Shown here in pieces: positions 1 to 7,896 of a stretch of DNA of 64,000 nt (the stretch's first letter is position 1; each line of letters starts with the position of its first letter). This DNA comes from Abiotrophia sp. HMSC24B09 (GTDB taxonomy: Bacteria; Bacillota; Bacilli; Lactobacillales; Aerococcaceae). Under the pieces are notes generated by a model, which worked only from the letters and a program-made list of their open reading frames with translations, was not told the origin of the DNA and did no database searches. Where the stretch lies: contig NZ_KV822214.1 of the NCBI RefSeq assembly GCF_001815865.1, positions 1 to 64,000 of the forward strand, written 5' to 3'. Made by a program: the position numbers and the translations under genes.

Positions 1-30
1 TATATTAGCACAAGCCTTACTTCCTGTCAA
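1..30 (-). promoter_or_regulatory. Strong promoter P2 (rRNA-operon type), reading leftward out of the window
   Basis: On the minus strand the -35 box TTGACA (25-30) and the -10 box TAATAT (2-7) are separated by exactly 17 bp, and TGC in front of the -10 makes it an extended -10. The same layout occurs 90 bp upstream. Tandem consensus promoters of this kind are typical of rRNA operons in Lactobacillales, so an rrn operon just left of the window is inferred. Confidence 0.75.
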
Positions 31-91
31 TAACTTTTCAGAAGTTTTTTCGAAGTTTTTGCTTGGCCGTTGTCTCAGCGACAACTTCTAT

Positions 92-120
92 ATATTAGCA
101 CCATCTTCTCCTCATGTCAA
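92..120 (-). promoter_or_regulatory. Strong promoter P1 (rRNA-operon type), tandem copy
   Basis: The -35 box TTGACA (115-120) and -10 box TAATAT (92-97) have a 17-bp spacer and an extended -10 (TGC). The sequence upstream is rich in A/T tracts, as in an UP element. A short hairpin with arms GTTGTC/GACAAC (69-85) would lie at the very 5' end of the P1 transcript. P1 and P2 are 90 bp apart. Confidence 0.75.
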
Positions 121-249
121 AGCTTTTTCGAATGCTTTTGACGATTTTTAGAAAATGGTTCGTGTGTTCCTAAGAACATAATGTAATATACCATGACTAA
201 GCCCACTAAGTCAACACTTTCTAGCCACTTTTCAGTCCTTTTTTTGACC

Positions 250-308
250 CAAAAGAAAAACACTATATATAGGTTGTATAGCCAAGTGGCTCCCCCTATA
301 TATAGTGC
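250..308 (-). terminator. Terminator of lplA operon
   Basis: A perfect 13-bp inverted repeat (261-273 with 295-307) encloses a second small hairpin (AGCCA/TGGCT, 280-291). On the minus strand it is followed by a run of T residues (complement of 251-260). It lies directly after the lplA stop and separates that operon from the rRNA-type promoters. Confidence 0.75.
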
Positions 309-313
309 CAATT

Positions 314-1321
314 CTAGCCAAAGATTAAGGTCAGAATTTCTTCTGCTGTTACTCGACCAAAATATTTATTGAAGTCTAAGTTCTCAAATACCTGGTTGAC
401 AGCCTCGCGCTCGAAGCGTACGCCAACTAGTGCGTCTTCTACATCGCTAATGTCTCCAAGTCCAAAGAAGTCGCCATAGACTTTAACTTCCTTAATAACT
501 CCTTGCTCCACATTGAAGCGGAAATCGACAAAGCCAAATGGGAACTTCTGACTCATTTGGATAGCAAAGGCTGGTGATTGACCGTAGTTCCAGTCCCAGT
601 TGCCGAAGCGTTCAGCCTGAATTGCTCGAACCTTATTCCAATCTTCATCTGTTAACTTGAGTTCTTTAACTTGATCCCGTCTTTCTACCCCAAAGATTTC
701 AAGCAAGAGTAAATCACGGAACTGCTCGGTAGTGAGTTTTTGATATTCCGTTGACACATAAGGTTTAATATTAGTTACACGACTACGGACTGACTTAATC
801 CCCTTAGATTCAAATTTTTCCTTTCGGGGTTTAAGCGCCTTGGTCACTTCATCAAGATCCGCATCGAATAAGATAGTCCCATGAGCGGTCATACGCCCAT
901 TCTTGGCATACATGGCATTACCTGAAAACTTCTTGTCCTCAATCAGCAGATCATTTCGCCCTTTGAGCTCCGCTCCTTTTGCTCCCATTTTATGTAGAGC
1001 TTGAATTACCGGTTGCGTGAAGCTGGCGAAATCCCGGAAGGAGCCGTCATCGTCTTTAATGAAGCAAAACGAAAAGTTTCCTCGATCATGGTAGACAGCC
1101 CCACCGCCGGACATACGGCGAACCACTCGAATTCCTTTTTCTTCTACATAGGCTTGGTTTACTTCTTCAATGGTGTTTTGGTTTCTTCCTACTATAATAG
1201 AAGGATCATTGATGTAGAAGAGCAAGATTGGCTCATCGACCAATCGGTTTTCCACCAAATAAGTTTCCAAAGCAATATTCAAACTTGCATCATAGTTGTT
1301 GCCATTATCAACAAAATACAT
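314..1321 (-). CDS. lplA: Lipoate--protein ligase A
   Basis: This cytoplasmic enzyme activates lipoate with ATP and transfers it to lysines of E2 subunits or GcvH. The 335 residues match the usual length of the two-domain family. The signature RRMSGGGAVYHD is at residues 68-79, the lysine motif KFSGNA at 130-135 and HGTILFD near 147-153; the C-terminal accessory domain follows from about 260. The start is supported by a GAGGGAG ribosome binding site. It is the last gene of a three-gene minus-strand operon (M42 peptidase, MBL hydrolase, lplA; 12-15 nt gaps) and is followed by a strong terminator. Whether it uses free lipoate or octanoate cannot be read from the sequence. Confidence 0.93.
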   Translation of the reverse strand: MYFVDNGNNYDASLNIALETYLVENRLVDEPILLFYINDPSIIVGRNQNTIEEVNQAYVEEKGIRVVRRMSGGGAVYHDRGNFSFCFIKDDDGSFRDFASFTQPVIQALHKMGAKGAELKGRNDLLIEDKKFSGNAMYAKNGRMTAHGTILFDADLDEVTKALKPRKEKFESKGIKSVRSRVTNIKPYVSTEYQKLTTEQFRDLLLLEIFGVERRDQVKELKLTDEDWNKVRAIQAERFGNWDWNYGQSPAFAIQMSQKFPFGFVDFRFNVEQGVIKEVKVYGDFFGLGDISDVEDALVGVRFEREAVNQVFENLDFNKYFGRVTAEEILTLIFG

Positions 1322-1336
1322 TTTATAGTCTCCCTC

Positions 1337-2080
1337 TTAAAGTGATAAAGTCAGTCCCGGCTGACAATGAACTAAGTTAATGTCGGCACTCAGGTCCGTC
1401 GCTATTTGTTGGAGGATGAGTGTTTGATCCGCATGAGGCGCCATATGACTAGCGACCAGGGTTCGCACATGAGCCTGATTGGCCAATTGCGCGACTTCAC
1501 TAGCCGTCATATGAATCTCGTTTCGCCCCCGTTCGTTAGTAAAGGCTGAATCAGCAATTAGCACATGGGCGCCCTGGCTGAATTCAATCAATTCTGGGCA
1601 CCAGCCAGTATCAGCCGTAAAGACTAAGACTTGCCCTGTCTCCATCTCTTCCACGCGCATAGCATAGCAAACAAGTGGATGGACCGTCTGGCAAAAACTT
1701 ACGCGGAAAGGCCCACATTCTAAGACGCTATCCGCCCCATAAGTCATCAATTGGCTGGTCTTGTCCTCAATGGCCAAAGGCGGAAATACCGATTGGTCAT
1801 GCAAATAAATAGGCACTGGCGCATGTTTAGCACCTGAAGGTTTCAACATTAATAAATGCTGGATAGTACCTAAATCCGCCACATGATCAGCATGGTCATG
1901 GGAAATAATAACAGCATTAAGCTCTAGTACATCTAGATAATTTTCTAAGGCGCGTGCAGCGCCACTCCCTGCATCAAGCAAAATATGATAGGACCGGTCC
2001 TGACTTGAAACCACAAAAGCAGTCGTGCCATTGTCTCCCATTGGGTAACCTCCGGCACATCCTAAACAATGAATATGCAT
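1337..2080 (-). CDS. MBL-fold metallo-hydrolase (YhfI-like)
   Basis: A 247-residue metallo-beta-lactamase-fold protein. The metal motif HDHADH is at residues 61-66, with later aspartate (TADTGW) and histidine (ASHMAP) ligands. The N-terminal GCAGGYP stretch and overall size resemble Bacillus YhfI and RNase Z-like hydrolases, but the substrate is unknown. It sits between the M42 aminopeptidase gene and lplA, with gaps of 12 and 15 nt, so co-transcription is likely. A purine-rich GGGGGGAGGG precedes the ATG. RNase Z itself is less likely because the protein is short and lacks the exosite arm. Confidence 0.8.
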   Translation of the reverse strand: MHIHCLGCAGGYPMGDNGTTAFVVSSQDRSYHILLDAGSGAARALENYLDVLELNAVIISHDHADHVADLGTIQHLLMLKPSGAKHAPVPIYLHDQSVFPPLAIEDKTSQLMTYGADSVLECGPFRVSFCQTVHPLVCYAMRVEEMETGQVLVFTADTGWCPELIEFSQGAHVLIADSAFTNERGRNEIHMTASEVAQLANQAHVRTLVASHMAPHADQTLILQQIATDLSADINLVHCQPGLTLSL

Positions 2081-2092
2081 ATGCCCTCCCCC

Positions 2093-3175
2093 CTAGACAT
2101 TAGCCACAATATCGGCAACCGTCTGACTGTTGAGACGTTTTAGCAAGGCGGTCATCAGCGCCACTGTATGTTTGAAGTCATCTTCGTGAATAATCGAAGT
2201 ATGGGAATGTAAGTAGCGAACCGGAATGGTAATAGCAATGGATGGCACGCCATCAAGACTTTGGTGCTGTGCCCCAGCATCCGTTCCGCCACCCTTTATG
2301 CTGGTGAATTGGAATGGAATGCCTTCTTCTTCCGCCACATCAATCACGAAGTCACGCAAGCCTTTGTGCGGAATCATGGACGCATCATAGATTAAAACTT
2401 GAGGCCCTTTGCCTAATTCGCTATCTGCTTCTTTAGGTGTCATACCCGGTGTATCACCCGCAGTCCCTGTATCTAATGCAAAACTAATAGCAGGATTCAG
2501 TTTGTGGGTCGCGCCCTTAGCGCCACGCAAACCAACTTCTTCCTGAACATTCGCCCCGATAAAGAGCTGGCTAGCATGATCTTGGCTGGCTGCATATTTT
2601 AATACTTCAATCGCAACTGCAACGCCGATGCGGTTATCCCAAGCTTTCCCCAAGAGAAAAGGTCCACCATTGAGACGACGATATTCGATATACGGCGTAA
2701 TCATGTCCCCCGGACGAATACCCCACTCTAGCACTTCTTCCTTAGAAGTCGCTCCTAAATCGACAAAGACATCCGCTATATCGACCGCCATCTTGCGTGC
2801 TTCCGCAGGCAGAACATGTGGAGGCTTAGAGCCCGTCACACCATGGTAGGTTTTGCCGTCTCGCGTCGTAATGGTCACTTGCTGGGCCAAAACTACCTGG
2901 CTCCACCAACCACCAATCGGCACAAACTTTAGGAAGCCCTTATCCGTAATCTGACTAACCATAAACCCCACTTCATCAAAGTGAGCAGCCATCATAATCC
3001 GCGGACCGCTGGCATCCCCAATATGCTCCGCAAATAAGCCACCAAGACCATCTTGAACGTAGCCTTGCGCATAAGGTGCCGTTTCTTCTTTGAAAAGTTG
3101 GCGAACCGCACCTTCATTACCCGCAATCCCATTGACTTCACTCAAGGCACGCAACAAAGTTTCATTGATTTCCAT
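2093..3175 (-). CDS. M42 family metallopeptidase (glutamyl aminopeptidase/endoglucanase-like)
   Basis: A 360-residue cytoplasmic dinuclear metal aminopeptidase of the PepA/FrvX/YsdC type, which in this family forms large tetrahedral oligomers that trim peptides. Visible metal and catalytic residues are H65 and D67 (AAHFDE), D180 (AWDNRIG), E212/E213 (VQEEVG), D235 (ALDTG) and H323 (RYLHSH). The GGGTDAGA stretch at 296-303 is also typical. It is the first gene of the operon ending in lplA, with a promoter at 3218-3246. Substrate preference (Glu/Asp versus general) cannot be assigned. Confidence 0.9.
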   Translation of the reverse strand: MEINETLLRALSEVNGIAGNEGAVRQLFKEETAPYAQGYVQDGLGGLFAEHIGDASGPRIMMAAHFDEVGFMVSQITDKGFLKFVPIGGWWSQVVLAQQVTITTRDGKTYHGVTGSKPPHVLPAEARKMAVDIADVFVDLGATSKEEVLEWGIRPGDMITPYIEYRRLNGGPFLLGKAWDNRIGVAVAIEVLKYAASQDHASQLFIGANVQEEVGLRGAKGATHKLNPAISFALDTGTAGDTPGMTPKEADSELGKGPQVLIYDASMIPHKGLRDFVIDVAEEEGIPFQFTSIKGGGTDAGAQHQSLDGVPSIAITIPVRYLHSHTSIIHEDDFKHTVALMTALLKRLNSQTVADIVANV

Positions 3176-3217
3176 CCTATTCCTTCTTTCTACTATATAA
3201 TATGTATCGCACTTCCT

Positions 3218-3246
3218 ATTTTAGTACTCTGCCCTAGCGACTTCAA
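3218..3246 (-). promoter_or_regulatory. Promoter of M42 peptidase-MBL-lplA operon
   Basis: The minus strand shows TTGAAG (3241-3246), a 17-bp spacer and TAAAAT (3218-3223), about 40 bp upstream of the start codon. A TATTATATA stretch at 3194-3203 is a possible second -10. Confidence 0.5.
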
Positions 3247-3264
3247 GCAGGATTGCTCGCCTAG

Positions 3265-4509
3265 CTAGAATCGAATAGTAAATTCTATTTCAGTCTCTGA
3301 ACGCATGCCGACTTTTAAATGCCAACCATTGCGTTCTGCTACCGCTTGGGCTAAGGACAAGCCCATCCCACTTCCTCCTTGGTCACGTTGGCGCCCTTGG
3401 TCTGGCCGATAGAAACGCTCGAATAAGCGCTCTGCCTGCTCTTGACTCATTTCCTGACAATGATTGGCCACAAACAAGCTCTTGTCAGTTTGTCGCCAGC
3501 CAACCTCAATCTCTGTCCCTGCCAGATGATACTGAAGGGCATTTTCGAGTAGAACCTGGCTGACCTGTTGAAAAGAAGCCCTGTCGATAGTTAATAGAAT
3601 GCTATCAGGCAAATTCAAGGAAACCTGCGCCCGATTTGCTTCAAGCAATCCCCCAAGATCACCCAACGCTTGTTTTAACAAGGCGACTAAATCCAGAGAC
3701 TCCGGATTTAGCGCGACTCGGCCTTCGTCATAGCGAGCTAATTGCAGCATCTGCTCCACTAAGGCATTTAAGCGTTGGATTTGCCTGCGATTACTTTGGG
3801 TCCATTCATTCTTGCATCCTGTCAATTCCAAGACATCGTTATTGGTAGCCAGAACCGCTAAAGGGGTCTTAATCTCGTGGCTGGCATTACTAATAAATTC
3901 CTGTTGACGTTTAATATTGTTAATCAAAGGCCGAATGGCTCTATTAGAAAAGTATCGAAGTAGACCATAGACGATGAGTAAGGTCAAAACCAAGATACCC
4001 AGCGAAATCATGGCCAAGCGAGTCACCGCCTGAAGCTGCCGTCCCGCATCTACAAAGAGCCATTCCTTTTCTCCTTGCGAATTCGTCCGCTGATAGTAGC
4101 GCAGTACGCCAATCCAGCCCCGGTTTTTAGAAGATTTCAAGAGTGGACTGAGCATATTCGCCAAAGTCCCCTGGTCATAATCATCCATGCGGTCTAATTG
4201 GCTAGTCACTAACTTACCATCGGCATCGGTTTTAGCGTATATATAACGAGCCGTGTGATAATTCGGTTCCTGATAGCTCTGCCAGAGTCTAGCCCAATCA
4301 AAGCCCTGATTCTTCGGCAGAGGCGGTCTTTCCTGATTGCCCTGATGCTGATTCTGGCTCTGGTCTATTAGGTGACTTGCTTCGCCATCTAGCTCTTGAA
4401 CCGTCTGCCAATAGTTGAGCCCATTCAAACCCAGGAGCAGGCACAAGAGCACAGCCGTAAAAGATAGCATGGCGATTCGGACAAAACGGCCTTGCATCTC
4501 TTTAATCAT
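3265..4509 (-). CDS. Two-component sensor histidine kinase
   Basis: A 414-residue membrane kinase. Transmembrane helices are at about 11-33 and 165-187, with an extracellular loop of about 130 residues between them. The HisKA phosphoacceptor is H211 (NASHEIKTP), the N box is at 320-325 (LLENAL) and the G2 box GSGMGLSLA at 380-387. The G1 box, normally DxGxG, reads NHCQE (350-354) and is clearly degenerate, so nucleotide binding may be altered. The start overlaps the preceding response regulator by 8 bp, indicating translational coupling. The signal sensed is unknown. Confidence 0.92.
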   Translation of the reverse strand: MIKEMQGRFVRIAMLSFTAVLLCLLLGLNGLNYWQTVQELDGEASHLIDQSQNQHQGNQERPPLPKNQGFDWARLWQSYQEPNYHTARYIYAKTDADGKLVTSQLDRMDDYDQGTLANMLSPLLKSSKNRGWIGVLRYYQRTNSQGEKEWLFVDAGRQLQAVTRLAMISLGILVLTLLIVYGLLRYFSNRAIRPLINNIKRQQEFISNASHEIKTPLAVLATNNDVLELTGCKNEWTQSNRRQIQRLNALVEQMLQLARYDEGRVALNPESLDLVALLKQALGDLGGLLEANRAQVSLNLPDSILLTIDRASFQQVSQVLLENALQYHLAGTEIEVGWRQTDKSLFVANHCQEMSQEQAERLFERFYRPDQGRQRDQGGSGMGLSLAQAVAERNGWHLKVGMRSETEIEFTIRF

Positions 4510-5179
4510 GCGCCACCTCCAGCTGATAACCCAGGCCTCGCGAGGCTTTAATCGTCACTTTAGATCCCAGCTGCTGTAATTTTTTGCGTAAGGACGAAAT
4601 ATTGACCCAGACCACATTAATCTCCGCGTCAGAGTCTAAGCCCCAGATTCTTTCCATGATTAAATCGGTGGCCAGAACCTGCTGCTGATTCAGCATGAAC
4701 ATCTCCATCAGTTGAAACTCTCGCTTATTTAAGGCGAGTTCAGCCGTCCCTACCGCTAGACTGGCCCGTTGCCGGTAGAGGGTTAAATCACCATAACGCA
4801 AATCATTCTCTACCAAGTTGGCCGGACGTCGCAACATAGACCGAATACGGGCTAGAAGTTCCTGCATATCAAAGGGCTTAGTTAAATAATCATCCGCCCC
4901 TAAGTCAAGACCCTGAACCTTGTCTTCAATTTGGTTTTTGGCCGTTAAAAGCAAGGTTGGCACTTGAGAACCCTCGCTCCGTAAAGCCGTTAGGACATCG
5001 AAACCCGATTTCTTAGGCATCTTGACATCTAATATCAGGCCATCATACTCCATAGAACGTGCATACATGAGGGCTTCTTCTCCATCTGCTACATGATCCA
5101 CATCATAATGATGATGCTTGAGAATAGCCTGAATCCCCTTGGCTAAATCTAATTCATCTTCTGCTAGCAACAATCTCAT
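4502..5179 (-). CDS. OmpR-family response regulator
   Basis: A 225-residue regulator with an N-terminal receiver domain: acidic pocket D8/E9, phosphoacceptor D51 (LILDVKMP), T79 and K101 (LTKPF). A winged-helix DNA-binding domain follows (about 130-222). It is the first gene of the pair and overlaps the kinase gene by 8 bp. AGGAGG lies 9 nt before the ATG. It is transcribed divergently from the acyl-CoA dehydrogenase-like gene across a 160-bp intergenic region. The overall form resembles envelope-stress regulators, but no specific ortholog is claimed. Confidence 0.93.
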   Translation of the reverse strand: MRLLLAEDELDLAKGIQAILKHHHYDVDHVADGEEALMYARSMEYDGLILDVKMPKKSGFDVLTALRSEGSQVPTLLLTAKNQIEDKVQGLDLGADDYLTKPFDMQELLARIRSMLRRPANLVENDLRYGDLTLYRQRASLAVGTAELALNKREFQLMEMFMLNQQQVLATDLIMERIWGLDSDAEINVVWVNISSLRKKLQQLGSKVTIKASRGLGYQLEVAHD

Positions 5180-5234
5180 CTTTCTCGCCCTCCTTTTGCT
5201 ATTCTCATTGTATCACATTTGCCTCGTCAGTCGC

Positions 5235-5255
5235 TATTTGCAAGCGTTTAGCAAG
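5235..5255. promoter_or_regulatory. Possible cre-like element between divergent genes
   Basis: TGCAAGCGTTTAGCA (about 5239-5253) resembles a catabolite-responsive element with one extra base. On the minus strand the core AAACGCTTGCA is intact (12 of 14 consensus positions). Weak evidence. Confidence 0.3.
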
Positions 5256-5272
5256 GCGACACACAGCAATCA

Positions 5273-5281
5273 TGTTATAAT
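5273..5281 (+). promoter_or_regulatory. Extended -10 promoter of acyl-CoA dehydrogenase-like gene
   Basis: TGTTATAAT is a perfect extended -10, about 60 nt before the ATG at 5340. No good -35 box is visible. Confidence 0.5.
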
Positions 5282-5339
5282 AAGGAAGGAAATCAAGCAT
5301 CCATCTATTTTACTAACTACTTTCCAAGGAGTGTCCGCT

Positions 5340-6479
5340 ATGTTTTTATCTGATTCACTACTCGATTCTATCCATCAACGCGCAGACCATTACGACCGAA
5401 GTAACGAATTTCCTGAGCTAGACTATCAAGCTCTCAAAGAAGCTGGCTACTACAAGGCCTTTGTACCCAAAGAATTTGGCGGGCACGGTCTCACACTTCA
5501 AGAAATCGCGCAGGAACAAACCCGCCTAGCCAAGGCAGCACCTGGGACTGCCCTAGGCATTAATATGCACCAGATCATTGTAGGCTTGGGCCGTCATCTA
5601 GTAGCTCACGGCCAAGCTGCAGGTCAACAAATCCTAAAAGACGCGGCTGAAGGTCACCTCCTGGCCTTTGGTATCTCGGAACCTTCTAACGACCGCGTTC
5701 TCTTCGGCTCTATCTGCCAGGCTCAACCCCAATCAGATGGGGGCTATCTTTTCTACGGCGACAAGGTCTTCCTGTCGATGATTAAAGCCTGCAGCCGTTT
5801 CGTGACCTTTGCGACCGATTCCAGCCAAGAACAAGCCCAGTCTGTCTTTGCCTATGCCCACAAACAAGATAATCAATTAGAGATTCACGAAAACTGGGAT
5901 ACGCTCGGTATGCGTGCCACTCAATCACACAGCGTGACGCTCAAAGGTCTGCAAGTAAGACCTGAACAAATCTTGGCCAAACTAGCTCCTGGTCCAAGTT
6001 TAGACCCCACCGTTTTCGGTATTTTCGCTTATTTCGAGATTCTACTTGCCGCTACCTATTTAGGCATTGGGCAACGAGCCCTCGAACTAGGCCTAGAAAC
6101 GGTCAAAAAGCGTTATTCCGTCAGCAATCAGACGACCTACGACCAGGACAAAAACATTCGTTGGCGTTTGGCCGAAGCCGCTATCCAACTGGATGCCATC
6201 CCACCTCAACTTAATCATTTCTGCCAAGCTTTAGATCAAGGTCAACCTTATGATTTGAGCTGGTTACCACGCCTGTCCGCCCTAAAAAACCGTTCCGTTG
6301 AAGCCTCTAAAATAGCAGTCGAAGAGGTGATTCGCGCTTGTGGAGGACAAGCCTACTTCAGCCAAAACGAACTTTCTCGCCTCTATCGCGACGTCTTGGC
6401 TGGCCTCTTCCAACCTTCCGATCAAGAATCACTCCATGAAGCTTGGGCTAGCATGCTCTTGGGCCCTATCAAGTCATAG
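5340..6479 (+). CDS. Acyl-CoA dehydrogenase family flavoprotein
   Basis: A 379-residue protein with the acyl-CoA dehydrogenase layout: helical N-domain (to about 110), beta domain with GISEPSND (about 116-123) and an FLSMIKACS flavin-region motif, and a helical C-domain ending in a conserved RACGGQAY segment. The start at 5340 is chosen because AAGGAG lies 8 nt upstream and the product then begins like family members; an in-frame extension to 5139 overlaps the divergent regulator. The usual C-terminal catalytic YEGT motif is absent (the region reads FQPSDQESLHE), so it may be a flavin monooxygenase-like or otherwise diverged member. No other beta-oxidation gene is nearby. Confidence 0.8.
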   Translation: MFLSDSLLDSIHQRADHYDRSNEFPELDYQALKEAGYYKAFVPKEFGGHGLTLQEIAQEQTRLAKAAPGTALGINMHQIIVGLGRHLVAHGQAAGQQILKDAAEGHLLAFGISEPSNDRVLFGSICQAQPQSDGGYLFYGDKVFLSMIKACSRFVTFATDSSQEQAQSVFAYAHKQDNQLEIHENWDTLGMRATQSHSVTLKGLQVRPEQILAKLAPGPSLDPTVFGIFAYFEILLAATYLGIGQRALELGLETVKKRYSVSNQTTYDQDKNIRWRLAEAAIQLDAIPPQLNHFCQALDQGQPYDLSWLPRLSALKNRSVEASKIAVEEVIRACGGQAYFSQNELSRLYRDVLAGLFQPSDQESLHEAWASMLLGPIKS

Positions 6480-6491
6480 CACTAGACAACT

Positions 6492-6520
6492 TTGCATGCC
6501 TATCCATTCTGTATTATAAT
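6492..6520 (+). promoter_or_regulatory. Promoter of secreted protein gene
   Basis: TTGCAT (6492-6497), a 17-bp spacer and TATAAT (6515-6520), 32 nt upstream of the ATG at 6552. Confidence 0.65.
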
Positions 6521-6551
6521 ATGACTAGGATTTACTAATGGAGGTAATGAA

Positions 6552-7769
6552 ATGAAAAAAACTTTACGCATTTTCCTATGCAGCTTATCGTTAACGGCCC
6601 TCTTAGCAGGACCATCAATCGCTTTGGCAGAATCTTCAAGCAGCGAGTCAAGCGCTAGTAGCCAAGAAAGTACCGCTAGTTCAGAATCTAGCACAGACTT
6701 CAAGGCGGTAACGGAGGCTATCAAGACTGCAGCTTCTGCTAAAGAAGCTAGCGTAACTTACACAAACTCAACCCCTATTACCTTAGGCAAGGCTCCTGTT
6801 ACGGAAACCATCCATGCCTACAGCTTAATCTCCCTCAAAGATTTTTCCAAAGACTTAGAGATTCCTTTTGGTGGCAATACCCAAACTGGCGCTGTTCTTG
6901 TACTTGATGTCTCCCTTAAGAATGACTCAGATAAAGATGCTTACATTACCGGCGGTTTCTCTGGCTCCATTGTAGGCTATAACAGAGCAGTGAGCCACAA
7001 CAACAACTTACTAGACGAGACGAAAGACCTAACTAAGGCTGTTGTAGACGCCAAGCAAGTACTTAAGGCTAAAACTGAGCTTCGCGGCTTCGTTGTCCTA
7101 ACAATTGGTGGCGACGCCCTCAAACAATTAAACAAAAATGGCGCGTTATCATTCGATACCCTCGTTGTATTAGCTAATCAAGGGGACAAACTTACGGATG
7201 CTATTGTACCTACGGCATCTACTATTCTGCCAACGTCTAAAGAAGGGGAAGAAAAACGCTCAGCGGCTAGCAAATTCTACCCTGACAAACTGACTGCTGA
7301 AAACTGGGGAACTAAGACCCTCATTAGCTCAAGTACTGATAAGCAAAACGCTAACTTTGAAGGCTATGATGTGACTTTGAACGGCTACCAATTGGTTGAC
7401 TTCAAGCCTAATGAAGATCAAGCTAGCCGTTTCGAAAAACTTAAAGGTGGTGTGGTAGTCTTAACTGCTGAAATTACCGTTAAGAACAAGGGTAAAGTTG
7501 CCTTGAACGCACGTCAGACCGCTGGTAACTTAGTTTTCAATGACCAACTAAAATTAATGCACGAAGGCATGGTTGAAGTTGAGCCGGCCAAAGATAAGGA
7601 AGTAGTAGAACCTGGCCAAGAGTATACTTACCACTTAGCATTCGTCTACAGCAAGGATGACTACGATCTCTACAAAGATCGCTCACTTACTTTGAACGTC
7701 AACCTCTATGACAAAGACTTTAAGTCCTTAACTAAATCCGGCGATATTACCTTCCAACTTAAAAAATAA
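6552..7769 (+). CDS. Secreted protein with Ser-rich linker and two similar beta-rich domains (DUF5068/DUF4352-like)
   Basis: A 405-residue exported protein. The signal peptide ends at ALA|ES (residue 26) with no lipobox cysteine, followed by a low-complexity Ser/Glu/Ala linker (27-48). Two domains follow (about 60-220 and 265-400). Both carry the pattern of a hydrophobic strand with LxVxLKN/ITVKNKG, as in the extracellular immunoglobulin-like DUF4352/DUF5068 group. The function is unknown. GGAGGT precedes the start, and the gene has its own promoter and a terminator (7783-7813), so it is monocistronic. The domain-family name is a judgement from sequence pattern only. Confidence 0.75.
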   Translation: MKKTLRIFLCSLSLTALLAGPSIALAESSSSESSASSQESTASSESSTDFKAVTEAIKTAASAKEASVTYTNSTPITLGKAPVTETIHAYSLISLKDFSKDLEIPFGGNTQTGAVLVLDVSLKNDSDKDAYITGGFSGSIVGYNRAVSHNNNLLDETKDLTKAVVDAKQVLKAKTELRGFVVLTIGGDALKQLNKNGALSFDTLVVLANQGDKLTDAIVPTASTILPTSKEGEEKRSAASKFYPDKLTAENWGTKTLISSSTDKQNANFEGYDVTLNGYQLVDFKPNEDQASRFEKLKGGVVVLTAEITVKNKGKVALNARQTAGNLVFNDQLKLMHEGMVEVEPAKDKEVVEPGQEYTYHLAFVYSKDDYDLYKDRSLTLNVNLYDKDFKSLTKSGDITFQLKK

Positions 7770-7782
7770 GCTTAAAACTAGA

Positions 7783-7813
7783 AAGCCACAGGTCTGATGA
7801 CTTGTGGCTTTTT
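7783..7813 (+). terminator. Rho-independent terminator after secreted protein gene
   Basis: The stem AAGCCACA (7783-7790) / TGTGGCTT (7803-7810) is followed by a T run. Confidence 0.8.
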
Positions 7814-7846
7814 ATATAGGGCCCTATGCTATCCCCAAAAATTGTG

Positions 7847-7875
7847 TTAAACTGATAGAAAGCGTTACCTATTTT
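7847..7875 (+). promoter_or_regulatory. Putative promoter and cre-like site of the YesN-YesM operon
   Basis: TTAAAC (7847-7852), 17 bp, TATTTT (7870-7875). Between the boxes AGAAAGCGTTACCT (7857-7870) matches 12 of 14 positions of a catabolite-responsive element. Both assignments are tentative. Confidence 0.35.
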
Positions 7876-7896
7876 ATGTCCTCAGGAGGGACTTGC

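Noticed and set aside
117..311. Short minus-strand reading frame of 64 codons
   Set aside because: It overlaps the lplA terminator and the rRNA-type promoter region, has no convincing ribosome binding site and AT-driven composition.
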